This document shows positions 1 through 6,406 of a stretch of DNA of 11,120 nucleotides, in pieces. Position 1 is the first letter of the stretch; every line of letters begins with the position of its first letter. Location: NCBI GenBank assembly GCA_050743125.1, contig JBOGEB010000148.1, forward strand, positions 1-11,120, read 5' to 3'. A model generated the notes under the pieces. The model was not told where the DNA came from and did no database searches. It was given only the letters and a program-made list of their open reading frames with translations. The DNA is from JBOGEB01 sp050743125 (GTDB taxonomy: Bacteria; Actinomycetota; Nitriliruptoria; Euzebyales; Egibacteraceae). The position numbers were made by a program, and so were the translations under genes.

Positions 1-146
1 CGCTCTCGGCCGTCGATGAGTCCGATCGCCACGGCTACGTGGGCGGGCTCGAGAAGGTCCGTTTCGTCGTCGCCCGCTTCGACCCCGCGTGGGTCGGACG
101 GCCTGAGATGATCGAGCTCAACGAGCGACTTGCCCGGGTCAACTGA
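1..146 (+). CDS. 3' end of an unidentified plus-strand gene (partial)
   Basis: A plus-strand reading frame (codons in phase with position 3) is open from the left edge to a TGA at 144-146. It gives about 47 C-terminal residues ending in ELNERLARVN. The composition is that of a normal soluble protein: mixed charged and hydrophobic residues, FDPAWVGRP, then a short amphipathic helix. I do not recognise the family and no function is proposed. It converges on the minus-strand gene whose stop lies at 151-153, so the two stop codons are only four bases apart and no separate terminator fits between them. The coding call rests on composition and the tidy stop-stop junction, and could be wrong because so little is visible. 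Confidence 0.5.
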   Translation, partial: LSAVDESDRHGYVGGLEKVRFVVARFDPAWVGRPEMIELNERLARVN

Positions 147-150
147 GCGG

Positions 151-1194
151 TCAACCGAGGCAGGCTTGGCAGCCGAGCCGGTCGCGGCCGGCCACGAGCG
201 GCTCGGCCGCTCCGCAGGTGGGGCAGCGCAGGTCGGTGAACGTCGCGGCCCCGCCCAGCAGCCAGGTGAGATCGCACGGATATGCCTGAGCGCCACGGCG
301 GATGCGTACGGCAAGGCGCAGCGCTGGCGCCCACACGAGGTGCAGGCGGAACGGCCGGAGCTCGTGGCTGGGGCGGAACTGCTCGTCGATCTCGTGCAGG
401 CGGCGCCCCCGCTCGGCACGGGTCGCCTCGGCCTGGGCGTCGAGCAGCATCTGGCGCTCCGGGCTGGCCGAACCCCGACGTCGCGCGATGGACGCGAGCG
501 CCGCGTCGTAGTAGGCCTCGGCACGGGCGAGCTCCTCGCGCCGCGCCTGATCGACCTGGGCCGCCAGAGCGCGCTGGCGGCTGACCGCGCGGTCGGTGAG
601 GCAGGCGTGGGCGCAGGGAATTGCTTGGCTGAGGTCGACGTCGAGCGGAGGATGGTCGGCGTCGGGGGCGGCGAGCAGCGCCCAGGACTCCAACGCCCGG
701 CGAGCGGCGTCGTCCAGCGGCAGGCCGGTGCGGGCGTCGACCCACACCTCCTCGCGCTCCTGGAAGCGGTGGTCGAGAGACAAGGCGTAGGTCACCAGCA
801 CCCCGACCCGCAGCAGCGGCGCGTAGACGCAGTCGGGATCGCCGTCGGGGTCGACGCGGCCGTGGGCGACGCGGAAGCGCTCGCGCGCCCGGGTCAGCAG
901 GACCTCGGTGGCGGGCCGGGTGGGAGCCGGCCAGGGGAGGAACGCGTGGCCCGCGTCGCCCCCGTCGAGGGTCTCAGCGGCGGCGCGGTCCAGGGCCGGG
1001 TGGCCGGGGACGAGCAGCAGTGCCCCGTCCTCGCGGGCCACGTCCGGGTCCGCGGTGACGGCCACCTCCTCGGGCAAGTCGAGGGCGGCCTGCAGCCCGG
1101 CGGGCAGCACCGCCAAGGCCACGTCGTCTCCTGCCTCGCACAGGCCGCCGGAGTGCTCGGCATAGCGCAGCCAGAAGTGCAGCCCCGGGTCCAT
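151..1194 (-). CDS. SNF2-associated protein with helical region and C-terminal zinc ribbon
   Basis: 347 residues, ATG at 1192-1194, with a GAGGAG stretch overlapping the stop of the upstream SNF2 gene; only six bases separate the two genes, so they are co-transcribed and probably coupled. Residues 1-190 are a mixed alpha/beta region containing LVPGHPALDR (61-70). Residues about 201-280 are rich in Arg, Glu and Ala and look like a long helix or coiled coil. The C-terminus carries CPTC and CQAC pairs (Cys324, 327, 342, 345), a typical four-Cys zinc ribbon. No enzyme motif is visible. Larger RapA/HepA-like helicases, as I recall them, carry comparable 'gHP' and helical C-terminal regions after the helicase core. 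I therefore infer this is a separately encoded accessory or C-terminal module of the adjacent helicase, perhaps binding nucleic acid. The exact function is unknown. Confidence 0.75.
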   Translation of the reverse strand: MDPGLHFWLRYAEHSGGLCEAGDDVALAVLPAGLQAALDLPEEVAVTADPDVAREDGALLLVPGHPALDRAAAETLDGGDAGHAFLPWPAPTRPATEVLLTRARERFRVAHGRVDPDGDPDCVYAPLLRVGVLVTYALSLDHRFQEREEVWVDARTGLPLDDAARRALESWALLAAPDADHPPLDVDLSQAIPCAHACLTDRAVSRQRALAAQVDQARREELARAEAYYDAALASIARRRGSASPERQMLLDAQAEATRAERGRRLHEIDEQFRPSHELRPFRLHLVWAPALRLAVRIRRGAQAYPCDLTWLLGGAATFTDLRCPTCGAAEPLVAGRDRLGCQACLG

Positions 1195-1200
1195 CCCCGC

Positions 1201-1800
1201 CTACTCCTCGGGGACGAGCTCGTCGATCCGCCCGCGGGTCTGCAGGTACTCGGCGCGCGCCCGGGCGAGGTCGTCGCCCAGCGTCTCGAGCCGGGCGCCG
1301 AACTCGGCGTCGTCGGCGCTGTCGATGTGGGCGGCGAACACGAACTTCTCGAAGTCGAAGTCGTCGTCGACCCGCCCGAGGATCATGTCGAGCTCGCCGA
1401 CGACCAGCTCGAAGAGGTTGATCTTCGCCTCCAGCACCCGCAGGACCGCCTCCTCGAGCGTGCCTTTGGTCACCAGGTTGGTCAGGAGCACGTCGTGGCG
1501 CTGGCCGATGCGGTGGATCCGGCCGAGCCGCTGCTCGATCTGCATCGGGTTCCAGGGCAGGTCGAAGTTGACCATGACGTGGCAGAACTGCAGGTTGCGA
1601 CCCTCGCCGGCGGCCTCGGTCGTGAGCAGCACCCCCGTATCGCCGCGGAAGGCGGCGATGGCCGCCTCCTTCTCGGCACGGCGCAAGCTGCCGTGGTACG
1701 TCGCGGCCTCTAGGCCCGCCTCCGTGACCAGACCGGCGAGGAACTCCAGGGTCTGGCGGAAGGCGGTGAACACCACGACCTTCTCGCCCTGCTCATGGTG
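1201..1800 (-). CDS. SNF2 helicase, C-terminal part (RecA-like domain 2), out of frame with the N-terminal part
   Basis: This frame ends at a TAG at 1201-1203 and encodes the second helicase lobe. The visible order is HHEQGEKVVVFTAF (start of lobe 2), TYHGSLRR, TTEAAGEGRNLQ (motif V), NFDLPWNP, then QRLGRIHRIGQ with its arginine finger (motif VI, about residues 90-100 of this fragment), followed by about 100 mostly helical residues. These are hallmark Snf2/RapA features. It continues the protein encoded at 1801-2999, but in another frame. Losing one base near 1801-1803 explains the shift: restoring one base after the CGC codon at 1803-1805 gives LLRA-HHEQGEK, as expected for the family. The frame stays open to about 2046, but upstream of about 1800 it is not helicase sequence. 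GTG codons in KVVVF could allow internal restart, making a split enzyme possible but unproven. Confidence 0.8.
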   Translation of the reverse strand, partial: HHEQGEKVVVFTAFRQTLEFLAGLVTEAGLEAATYHGSLRRAEKEAAIAAFRGDTGVLLTTEAAGEGRNLQFCHVMVNFDLPWNPMQIEQRLGRIHRIGQRHDVLLTNLVTKGTLEEAVLRVLEAKINLFELVVGELDMILGRVDDDFDFEKFVFAAHIDSADDAEFGARLETLGDDLARARAEYLQTRGRIDELVPEE

Positions 1801-2999
1801 GCGCGGAGCAGCTCGACAGCCACATGAGCCTTCTGGGTCGTCGCGACCTCCCGGGACCGCAACGCGAGGTCGTCCCAGCCCACCTTCTCCAGGGTGGGGG
1901 TCAGCGCCCACGGGCTCGACCCGGCCAGCCGCTGAACGCTGCGCAGCAGCAGCGCCTGGGCAGGTGACGCGCCGCGACCCTGGTGGCGTACCCGCTGCGA
2001 GGTGGCCTCGTAGAGGGCCGCCTCGTCGGCGCTGGGCGACACGCACAGCGTCTCGGCGAGCCGGCGGGGGAGCATGAGCGCCACCTCGCTGCGGCGGTGG
2101 CGGACCATGACCTCGCGGGTGCGGGTCCGCAGCCCAGCCAGGTCACGGGCCGGGAGCTTCTCGCTGGCGCTGGGCCGGCCGTGGCGGGCGCGGAACTGCT
2201 GCGGCGTCCCGAGATGCCCCGGGCGGACGAGGCTGACGAGCTCGTACAGGTCGGCGAGGCGGTTCTCGACGGGCGTTGCGGTCAGCAGCAGGAGGTAGCG
2301 GCTGCGCAGCGATCGGACGAGGCGCCCGGAGGCGCTCTGCGGCCGGCGCACCCGGTGCGCCTCGTCCACGATCACGAGGTCCCAGGCCGAGCTGGTGACC
2401 GCGTCACGCAGCGGAGATCGGCGGGCCGCCGGCAAGGAGGTGACGACCACCGGCTGGTCGAACGACTCGGACGGGGGCTGCCAGGCCCTGCCTTTGGCTA
2501 CGACCGACGGCAGCGCGAACTTGCGCTCCAGCTCCTGCTGCCACTGCTCGACCAGCCCCGCCGGGACGAGCACCAGGACCCGGGTCGCGAGGCCGCGCAG
2601 GCGCAGCTCGGACAGCACAAGCCCCGCCTCGATCGTCTTGCCGAGGCCGACCTCGTCGGCGAGGATCGCGCGCCCGTGCATGCCGCGCAGCGCGCGCTCA
2701 GCCGCCCGAAGCTGGTAGTCGAACGGCTCGAACCGCAGCCGCGGCAACGACACGAACGTGTCGAACCCGGGGCGGGCCCACACCCCGATCGCCTCCTCCA
2801 CCAGACAGGAGACGACCGCGTCGACCGGCTCACCCTGCGCGAGCCGGCGAACGAGGGGGGCGTAGGCGTCGAACTCGACCGAAAGATCGGCGCCGAGGTC
2901 GCCCGGGGACCGACGGCCGCCTCCGTCCCCCCGGCGGGTGGCCTTCGTGCCGCGCTCTGGGAAGGGCTCCACGATCGCGATGGCTGGTACGGTGCTCAC
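1710..2999 (-). CDS. SNF2/RapA-like helicase, N-terminal part (RecA-like domain 1), frameshifted
   Basis: The first ~400 residues (2999 to about 1801) are the ATP-binding half of a Snf2-family DNA translocase. Residues 38-100 resemble the N-terminal region of RapA/HepA-like proteins. Motif I is DEVGLGKTIEAG (115-126), motif Ia lies near VLVLVPAGLVEQW (141-153), the DEAH box is VDEAHR (211-216), and motif III is TATPVEN (240-246). After about residue 400 the frame runs into non-homologous sequence and stops at 1710; lobe 2 resumes in another frame. The reconstructed protein would be about 600 residues. The GTG at 2997-2999 has no convincing ribosome-binding site, and a GTG about nine codons in is an alternative. 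It is followed by the zinc-ribbon gene in one operon. RapA/HepA-type SNF2 proteins occur often in defence islands (DISARM uses one), but no other DISARM gene is present here. Confidence 0.85.
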   Translation of the reverse strand: MSTVPAIAIVEPFPERGTKATRRGDGGGRRSPGDLGADLSVEFDAYAPLVRRLAQGEPVDAVVSCLVEEAIGVWARPGFDTFVSLPRLRFEPFDYQLRAAERALRGMHGRAILADEVGLGKTIEAGLVLSELRLRGLATRVLVLVPAGLVEQWQQELERKFALPSVVAKGRAWQPPSESFDQPVVVTSLPAARRSPLRDAVTSSAWDLVIVDEAHRVRRPQSASGRLVRSLRSRYLLLLTATPVENRLADLYELVSLVRPGHLGTPQQFRARHGRPSASEKLPARDLAGLRTRTREVMVRHRRSEVALMLPRRLAETLCVSPSADEAALYEATSQRVRHQGRGASPAQALLLRSVQRLAGSSPWALTPTLEKVGWDDLALRSREVATTQKAHVAVELLRATMSRARRSWCSPPSARPWSSSPVWSRRRA

Positions 3000-3089
3000 G
3001 GCCTGGAGCCTAGGCCACCCGCCGCCGAGGCCCGCGGACGCCCTCTCGGTCGTCGGTCCAGGAGGGCGCCAGCGACACTCCCCGAGTGG

Positions 3090-3416
3090 TTATGCGGCAG
3101 CCCCTTGGTTTGCGGGCGCAACGTTCGTGGGCGCAACCGGGACCGCAGGGTCGTTGGCGAAGTCGTCGGTGTGGACGTAGCGGACGAAGTTGCTTACGTC
3201 GTCCGCGAAATCCACCCCCTCGTCGGCATCGCATGCGAGCCCACGAACTTCGTGAACTCCGCGATCTATGCCTTCAGTGCCCTCGACGAGCGCCCACGCG
3301 ACCAGCCGCATGTGGAACGGCTGACCCCCGTCCCCCCGGTACTCGGCGTACCAGCTGTCTGCGGGGATGATTTGGGCGATTTTGCCCAGAATATGACTGT
3401 GGCAGTAGGAGTTCAT
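3090..3416 (-). CDS. Conserved-looking hypothetical protein, 108 residues
   Basis: The ATG at 3414-3416 is chosen because AAAGGAT (3425-3431) lies eight bases upstream. An in-frame ATG 14 codons earlier has no such site. The product begins MNSYCHSHILGKIAQIIPAD and alternates hydrophobic and charged segments: a WYAEYR strand, RLVAWALVEG, VHEVRGLACDADEG, then VSNFVRYVHTDDF. This suggests a small compact alpha/beta protein, with a low-complexity Ala/Pro/Val tail. There is no signal peptide or membrane segment. Aromatic residues and the gene's more even codon use argue that it is real. I cannot name a family. It lies about 90 bases upstream of the SNF2 helicase gene on the same strand and could be read with it, but a functional link is only a guess. 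Confidence 0.65.
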   Translation of the reverse strand: MNSYCHSHILGKIAQIIPADSWYAEYRGDGGQPFHMRLVAWALVEGTEGIDRGVHEVRGLACDADEGVDFADDVSNFVRYVHTDDFANDPAVPVAPTNVAPANQGAAA

Positions 3417-3488
3417 GCGGTTGCATCCTTTCGGTAGACTTATGGCACTTTCGTCCATATTGCTTTGGGCCTTGCAGGGGAGATCTGT

Positions 3489-3548
3489 CTACAAACCGGA
3501 CAAACGGCATCCCGCGTCCCGGTCTTGGTTCTTCCTTCTCCGCGCCAC
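3489..3548 (-). CDS. Possible 19-codon leader ORF
   Basis: On the minus strand a strong GGAGGA (3557-3562) is followed, after eight bases, by GTG (3546-3548) and 19 codons to a TAG at 3489-3491. The peptide would be very basic at its start (MARRRKNQDRDAGCRLSGL). It lies in the leader of the 108-residue gene. The case rests only on the ribosome-binding site and spacing. In a region this short such a match can occur by chance, and composition gives no independent support. Confidence 0.2.
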   Translation of the reverse strand: MARRRKNQDRDAGCRLSGL

Positions 3549-3614
3549 CCCCGATTTCCTCCGAAGATTTGTTTTTCCGATTGGGCGAGATAGCCGGGTG
3601 TCGTGCAGGTTTTG

Positions 3615-3628
3615 CCCGGAATACCGGG
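3615..3628. promoter_or_regulatory. Short perfect inverted repeat downstream of argS
   Basis: CCCGG-AATA-CCGGG is a five-base-pair perfect palindrome with a four-base loop, about 50 bases past the argS stop. No U-run follows on the minus strand, so it is not a canonical Rho-independent terminator. It could be a weak terminator, an RNA-stabilising hairpin, or an operator for the downstream gene. The function is not established. Confidence 0.3.
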
Positions 3629-3678
3629 TTAACTCAGCAGCCCAGAATGGTCGTCACGAAAGAAGCGGCCTTCGCCGT

Positions 3679-5415
3679 TCAGAGCCGGTGCGGGGCGGCG
3701 ATCCCCAGCAGGTCGAGCCCTCGCTCCACCACCGCCGCGGTGACGGCGCACAGACGCAGCCGGGAGCCCACCAGCTCGTCGTCGCCCGCGGTCAGCACCG
3801 GGCACTGCTCGTAGAAGGACGAGAACGCAGAGGCGGTCTCGTACAGGTACTGGCACAGCCGGTGGGGCTCGAGGTGCTCGGCGGTGGTCGCGAGCGCGCC
3901 TGGGAACTGCAGAAGCTTGATCGCCAGCGCCCGCTCGGCGTCGTGATCCAGGCGGATGCCCACCCTCTCGGGCAGACCCGGTGCCTTTGCGATGATCGAG
4001 CGCATCCGGGCGTGGGCGTACTGCAGGTACACCGCAGTGTTGCCGTCCATCGCGAGCATCCGCTCCCAGGAGAACACGTAGTCCTTCTCGCGGTCGCTGG
4101 ACAGGTCCGCGTACTTCACCGCGCCGATCCCCACGGCCCGGACGATCCCGGCCCGCCCGGCGTCCTCGATGCCCTCGCGCGGCTCGACGAGCTGCGCGGC
4201 GCGGTCCACCGCCTCGTCCAGCAGATCCCGCAGCCGAGTGGAGGCACCCGCGCGGGTGCGCAGCACCTTGCCGTCCTCGCCGAGGACGGAGCCGAAGCTG
4301 ACGTGGCGGACCTCCACCTTGTCCGACAGCCAGCCCGCGGCCCGCGCGGTCGCGAACAGCATGCGCAAGTGCAGCCTCTGCGGGGAGCCGACGACGTAGT
4401 AGACGCGGTTCGCGCCCAGCTCGTTCACCCGGTAGCGGAGCGCCGCCAGGTCAGTGGTGTCGTAGGTGTAGCCGCCGTCGCTCTTCTGCACGATCTGCGC
4501 GACCGGCTGGTCGTCCCGCCCGGTGAGGCCCTCGGGGAACACACACCACGCGCCGTCGCTTAGCACGGCCAGCCCCCGCTCGCGCAGCTCGCCGACGACG
4601 TCGGCGAGCATCGGGTTGTAGAAGCTCTCCCCGCACAGGTCCTCGTCGGTGAGCAGCACCCCGAGCAGGTCGTAGACCTCGTGGAAGTGCCGCAGTGACT
4701 CCGCGACGAAGCGGCGCCAAAGCTCCAGGCTCTCCGGGTCCCCCCCCTGCAGGAGGACCACCCGGCGGCGCGCACGCTCGGCGAAGTCGGCGTCCTCGTC
4801 GAATCGGCGCCGAGCCTGCTGGTAGTAGGCGTTGAGGTCGGCGATGCGCAGCCCGCCCTCACCAGCCTGGGCGTCCAGGGTGTGCTCCAGGAGCATGCCG
4901 AACGGCGTGCCCCAGTCACCCAGGTGGTTCTGGCGGATCACCTCGTGTCCCTGGAACGCGAGCAGCCGTGCGATCACGTCCCCGATGATCGTGCTGCGCA
5001 GGTGCCCGACGTGCATCTCCTTGGCGAGGTTCGGGCTGCTGTAGTCCACGACGATCCGGTGCCGCTCCTCCGCCAGCGGCACGCCCACACGGTCATCGCC
5101 GGCGACTGCGGCAATCCGCTCCTCCAGCCACGAGCGTCGCAGCGTGATGTTCACGAACCCTGGGCCTGCCACCGACACGGGCTCGGCGACGTCGTCGATC
5201 TCCAGCGCGGCCACGAGCTGTGCGGCCACCGCCGGGGACGGCGTGGACAGCCGTTTGGCCAGGCTCATCGCCACGTTGCTCTGGTAGTCCGCAGCACGAC
5301 CCGGCGGGCTCGGCCGGATCAGGGCCTCTTCCCGGCGCAGGGAGAGACCCCAGGCTCGGCGTGCGGCCTCCACCACACGCGTCGCGAGCATCTCCTCGAG
5401 CCAAGCGCCAGGCAT
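3679..5415 (-). CDS. argS: Arginyl-tRNA synthetase
   Basis: Class I aminoacyl-tRNA synthetase that charges tRNA-Arg with arginine in the cytoplasm. It has 578 residues, normal for bacterial ArgRS. Residues 1-95 form the ArgRS-specific N-terminal domain (DYQSNVAMSLAK, GPGFVNITL). YSSPNLAKEMHVGHLRS carries the HIGH signature (HVGH, 135-138). QNHLGDWGTPFGM follows at 162-174. KSDGGYTYDTTDLAALR lies at 311-327. GKVLRTRAG (382-390) sits where other class I enzymes have KMSKS; a degenerate version here is normal in ArgRS. The helical DALR-type anticodon-binding domain fills the last ~125 residues. The ATG at 5413-5415 has TTGGAGG just upstream. The gene is intact. It is not followed by lysA, hom or thr genes, the usual neighbours of housekeeping argS in many actinomycetes, so it may be a second copy. 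That is inference only. Confidence 0.96.
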   Translation of the reverse strand: MPGAWLEEMLATRVVEAARRAWGLSLRREEALIRPSPPGRAADYQSNVAMSLAKRLSTPSPAVAAQLVAALEIDDVAEPVSVAGPGFVNITLRRSWLEERIAAVAGDDRVGVPLAEERHRIVVDYSSPNLAKEMHVGHLRSTIIGDVIARLLAFQGHEVIRQNHLGDWGTPFGMLLEHTLDAQAGEGGLRIADLNAYYQQARRRFDEDADFAERARRRVVLLQGGDPESLELWRRFVAESLRHFHEVYDLLGVLLTDEDLCGESFYNPMLADVVGELRERGLAVLSDGAWCVFPEGLTGRDDQPVAQIVQKSDGGYTYDTTDLAALRYRVNELGANRVYYVVGSPQRLHLRMLFATARAAGWLSDKVEVRHVSFGSVLGEDGKVLRTRAGASTRLRDLLDEAVDRAAQLVEPREGIEDAGRAGIVRAVGIGAVKYADLSSDREKDYVFSWERMLAMDGNTAVYLQYAHARMRSIIAKAPGLPERVGIRLDHDAERALAIKLLQFPGALATTAEHLEPHRLCQYLYETASAFSSFYEQCPVLTAGDDELVGSRLRLCAVTAAVVERGLDLLGIAAPHRL

Positions 5416-5425
5416 GCATCCTCCA

Positions 5426-5497
5426 AGAGGGACCAGTGAGGGGGCCAGAGAGCGTGTACAGGGTACGTGGTCCGCTCCGTCGCCCTATGGTCCCTCT
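5426..5497. promoter_or_regulatory. argS: Inverted repeat in the argS leader
   Basis: AGAGGGACCA (5426-5435) and its exact reverse complement TGGTCCCTCT (5488-5497) are separated by 52 bases. In the minus-strand transcript the upstream arm encodes the last codons of the decayed ORF ending at 5485. The downstream arm ends only a few bases before the argS Shine-Dalgarno. Pairing would make a 10-bp stem able to influence ribosome access to argS, or an mRNA-processing or stability element. It might instead be a trace of a past insertion. No T-box specifier or consensus T-box sequence was found. Confidence 0.4.
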
Positions 5498-5883
5498 GGC
5501 GCTGGGTGGGTGAGGTCGGTCAGGAGGCCGCCCAGTGTTAGGACTTGCTCTTCGTGGACCGCGCGGCCGGTGCGGGCCAGGGCGGGGGCGTCGCTGCCCA
5601 GCGCCTCGGTGAGGCTGGCGCTGACGCTCGCCTCCAACGTGTCGCGCTCGGCGACGGCCGCGACCGCCCGAGTGCCAGCGTCGGCGGCGGCGACCGCCGC
5701 CCGGTTGGGCTCGGTTGCCGTGCCAGACGATCCGCTCGGCGAACCCACCGCGCTCGGTGGCGCGGCCGAGCGCCACTTCGAGGATGGCCGCCAGCTCTTC
5801 CGGGTCGTCGGAGGCCAGGGACTCAGCGACCCTCCGTCAGCTTGCTGCGGGCTCATGCCGGCCGACGCGGCCTGAATTCGCAC
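5485..5883 (-). pseudogene. Decayed ORF with a jetD-derived C-terminal tail
   Basis: Three successive frames carry one continuous protein-like sequence. About 5883-5837 gives RIQAASAGMSPQQAD. About 5830-5717 gives ESLASDDPEELAAILEV then TERGGFAERIVWHGN. About 5706-5485 gives NRAAVAAADAGTRAVA, then SASLTEALGSDA, then the tail RTGRAVHEEQVL-TLGGLLTDLTH. The first shift (5831-5836) fits one lost base. The second fits insertion of a 10-bp unit: AACCGAGCCC at 5716-5707 precedes AACCGG on the minus strand. Undoing both gives 390 bases, an exact 130 codons. The body is helical and of unknown family. The last ~32 codons match the C-terminus of the JetD encoded at 8971-10248. The GTG at 5881-5883 is a tentative start 23 bases after the lipoprotein stop, so this was probably the last gene of that operon. 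Confidence 0.65.
5505..5590. repeat. Copy A of the jetD 3'-end direct repeat
   Basis: This 86-base stretch matches 9003-9082 in the same orientation with only a handful of mismatches and one 6-base insertion (AACACT on the minus strand). It encodes ALARTGRAVHEEQVL plus GGLLTDLTH in frame with the decayed ORF at 5485-5883. Similarity ends abruptly on both sides. On the argS side the reading frame continues for only six further codons to TAG. Confidence 0.85.
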
Positions 5884-5906
5884 GGCCGCGGGATTCGCGA
5901 GCGCGG

Positions 5907-6347
5907 TCAGCTGGGCATTACCGGCCGCGGTCCGTATTTCGCCTTGAGCTCGGCCGCTTTGTCGACCACGTCGTAGATGCGCCCTAGGCCCGGGCTACTG
6001 TTCTGGTTGTCACCTACGCCCACCGTGATGGACTCGAGCGGGTCGAGTTGGCTACGCCAGACCGCTTCGACGACGAGGTCGGCGAAGCGCTCAAGGTCAG
6101 TGCCACGCTCGACGGTGAGGATAGCCTGTGCGGCGCCGGGGTTGGTGATGTAGTTGGAATAGCCGATGTTCACCTTCACGACGCCGGGAGTCTCCGCGAG
6201 CGTGTCGTGGACCGCGGCGACCGCAGCGTCGTTGCGTACCTGCTGCTTGGCCTGTTGCTGGGAGCGTCCGGACAGGGAGCAGCCGGCGAGGACAACGGTC
6301 AGCGCCACAGTCAACGCGATCGTCGCACCCCCATTGCGCAGACCCAT
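5907..6347 (-). CDS. Putative secreted lipoprotein
   Basis: 146 residues from the ATG at 6345-6347, preceded by AGAGGAAGAG; an earlier in-frame start 21 codons upstream lacks a signal-peptide context. The N-terminus is a short MGLRN n-region, a hydrophobic stretch, then a VLAGC lipobox with Cys23, so the mature protein should be lipid-anchored on the outer face of the membrane. The mature part begins with a Gln-rich stretch (SGRSQQQAKQQ), then an alpha/beta region with VVKVNIGYSN, ILTVERGTDLERFADLVVEAV and ESITVGVGDN. It resembles the small lipoproteins that accompany hydrolase/ESX-like operons in actinomycetes. No catalytic motif is seen. It starts 59 bases downstream of the hydrolase gene and is followed at 23 bases by a pseudogene. 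Confidence 0.8.
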   Translation of the reverse strand: MGLRNGGATIALTVALTVVLAGCSLSGRSQQQAKQQVRNDAAVAAVHDTLAETPGVVKVNIGYSNYITNPGAAQAILTVERGTDLERFADLVVEAVWRSQLDPLESITVGVGDNQNSSPGLGRIYDVVDKAAELKAKYGPRPVMPS

Positions 6348-6406
6348 TCTGCTCTTCCTCTTTCCATCACCGTACCTGATCGGCCCGGTCGGGTCGCTGG
6401 CGTGTA

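Larger units (their letters stand above)
3417..3678. other. Intergenic region, less GC-rich than its surroundings
   Basis: The 262 bases between argS and the 108-residue gene include several A/T runs (for example gatttgtttttcc near 3567-3579) in an otherwise GC-rich window. This is the most likely place for the promoter of the 108-residue gene and possibly of the SNF2 unit. I could not pick a convincing -35/-10 pair. It also holds the small hairpin at 3615-3628, a possible 19-codon ORF at 3489-3548, and the Shine-Dalgarno of the downstream gene at 3425-3431. Confidence 0.6.

Noticed and set aside
382..1190. DISARM or another named defence system around the SNF2 helicase
   Set aside because: No DUF1998 protein, PLD nuclease or methyltransferase is visible in the window. 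A lone SNF2 helicase with a zinc-ribbon partner does not define DISARM.
1790..1810. Programmed ribosomal frameshift in the SNF2 gene
   Set aside because: No slippery heptamer, homopolymer or in-frame stop immediately at the site; the zero frame continues about 90 bases past the break to the stop at 1710. Single-base loss or sequencing error is simpler.
130..3437. Long plus-strand open frames at 130-1713 and 1983-3437
   Set aside because: They lie antisense to clear SNF2 and zinc-ribbon coding sequence. Their products are low-complexity Gly/Val/Arg/Ala strings, as expected from the mirror frame of high-GC genes.
3640..3678. Rho-independent terminator directly after argS
   Set aside because: The GAAG/CTTC complementarity in this stretch gives only about four base pairs followed by TTTC, too weak to call.
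5416..5515. T-box riboswitch upstream of argS
   Set aside because: No specifier loop and no match to the conserved T-box core with its UGGN; GAGCGGACCACG is only a partial resemblance. The available leader is also too short, being occupied by a decayed ORF.
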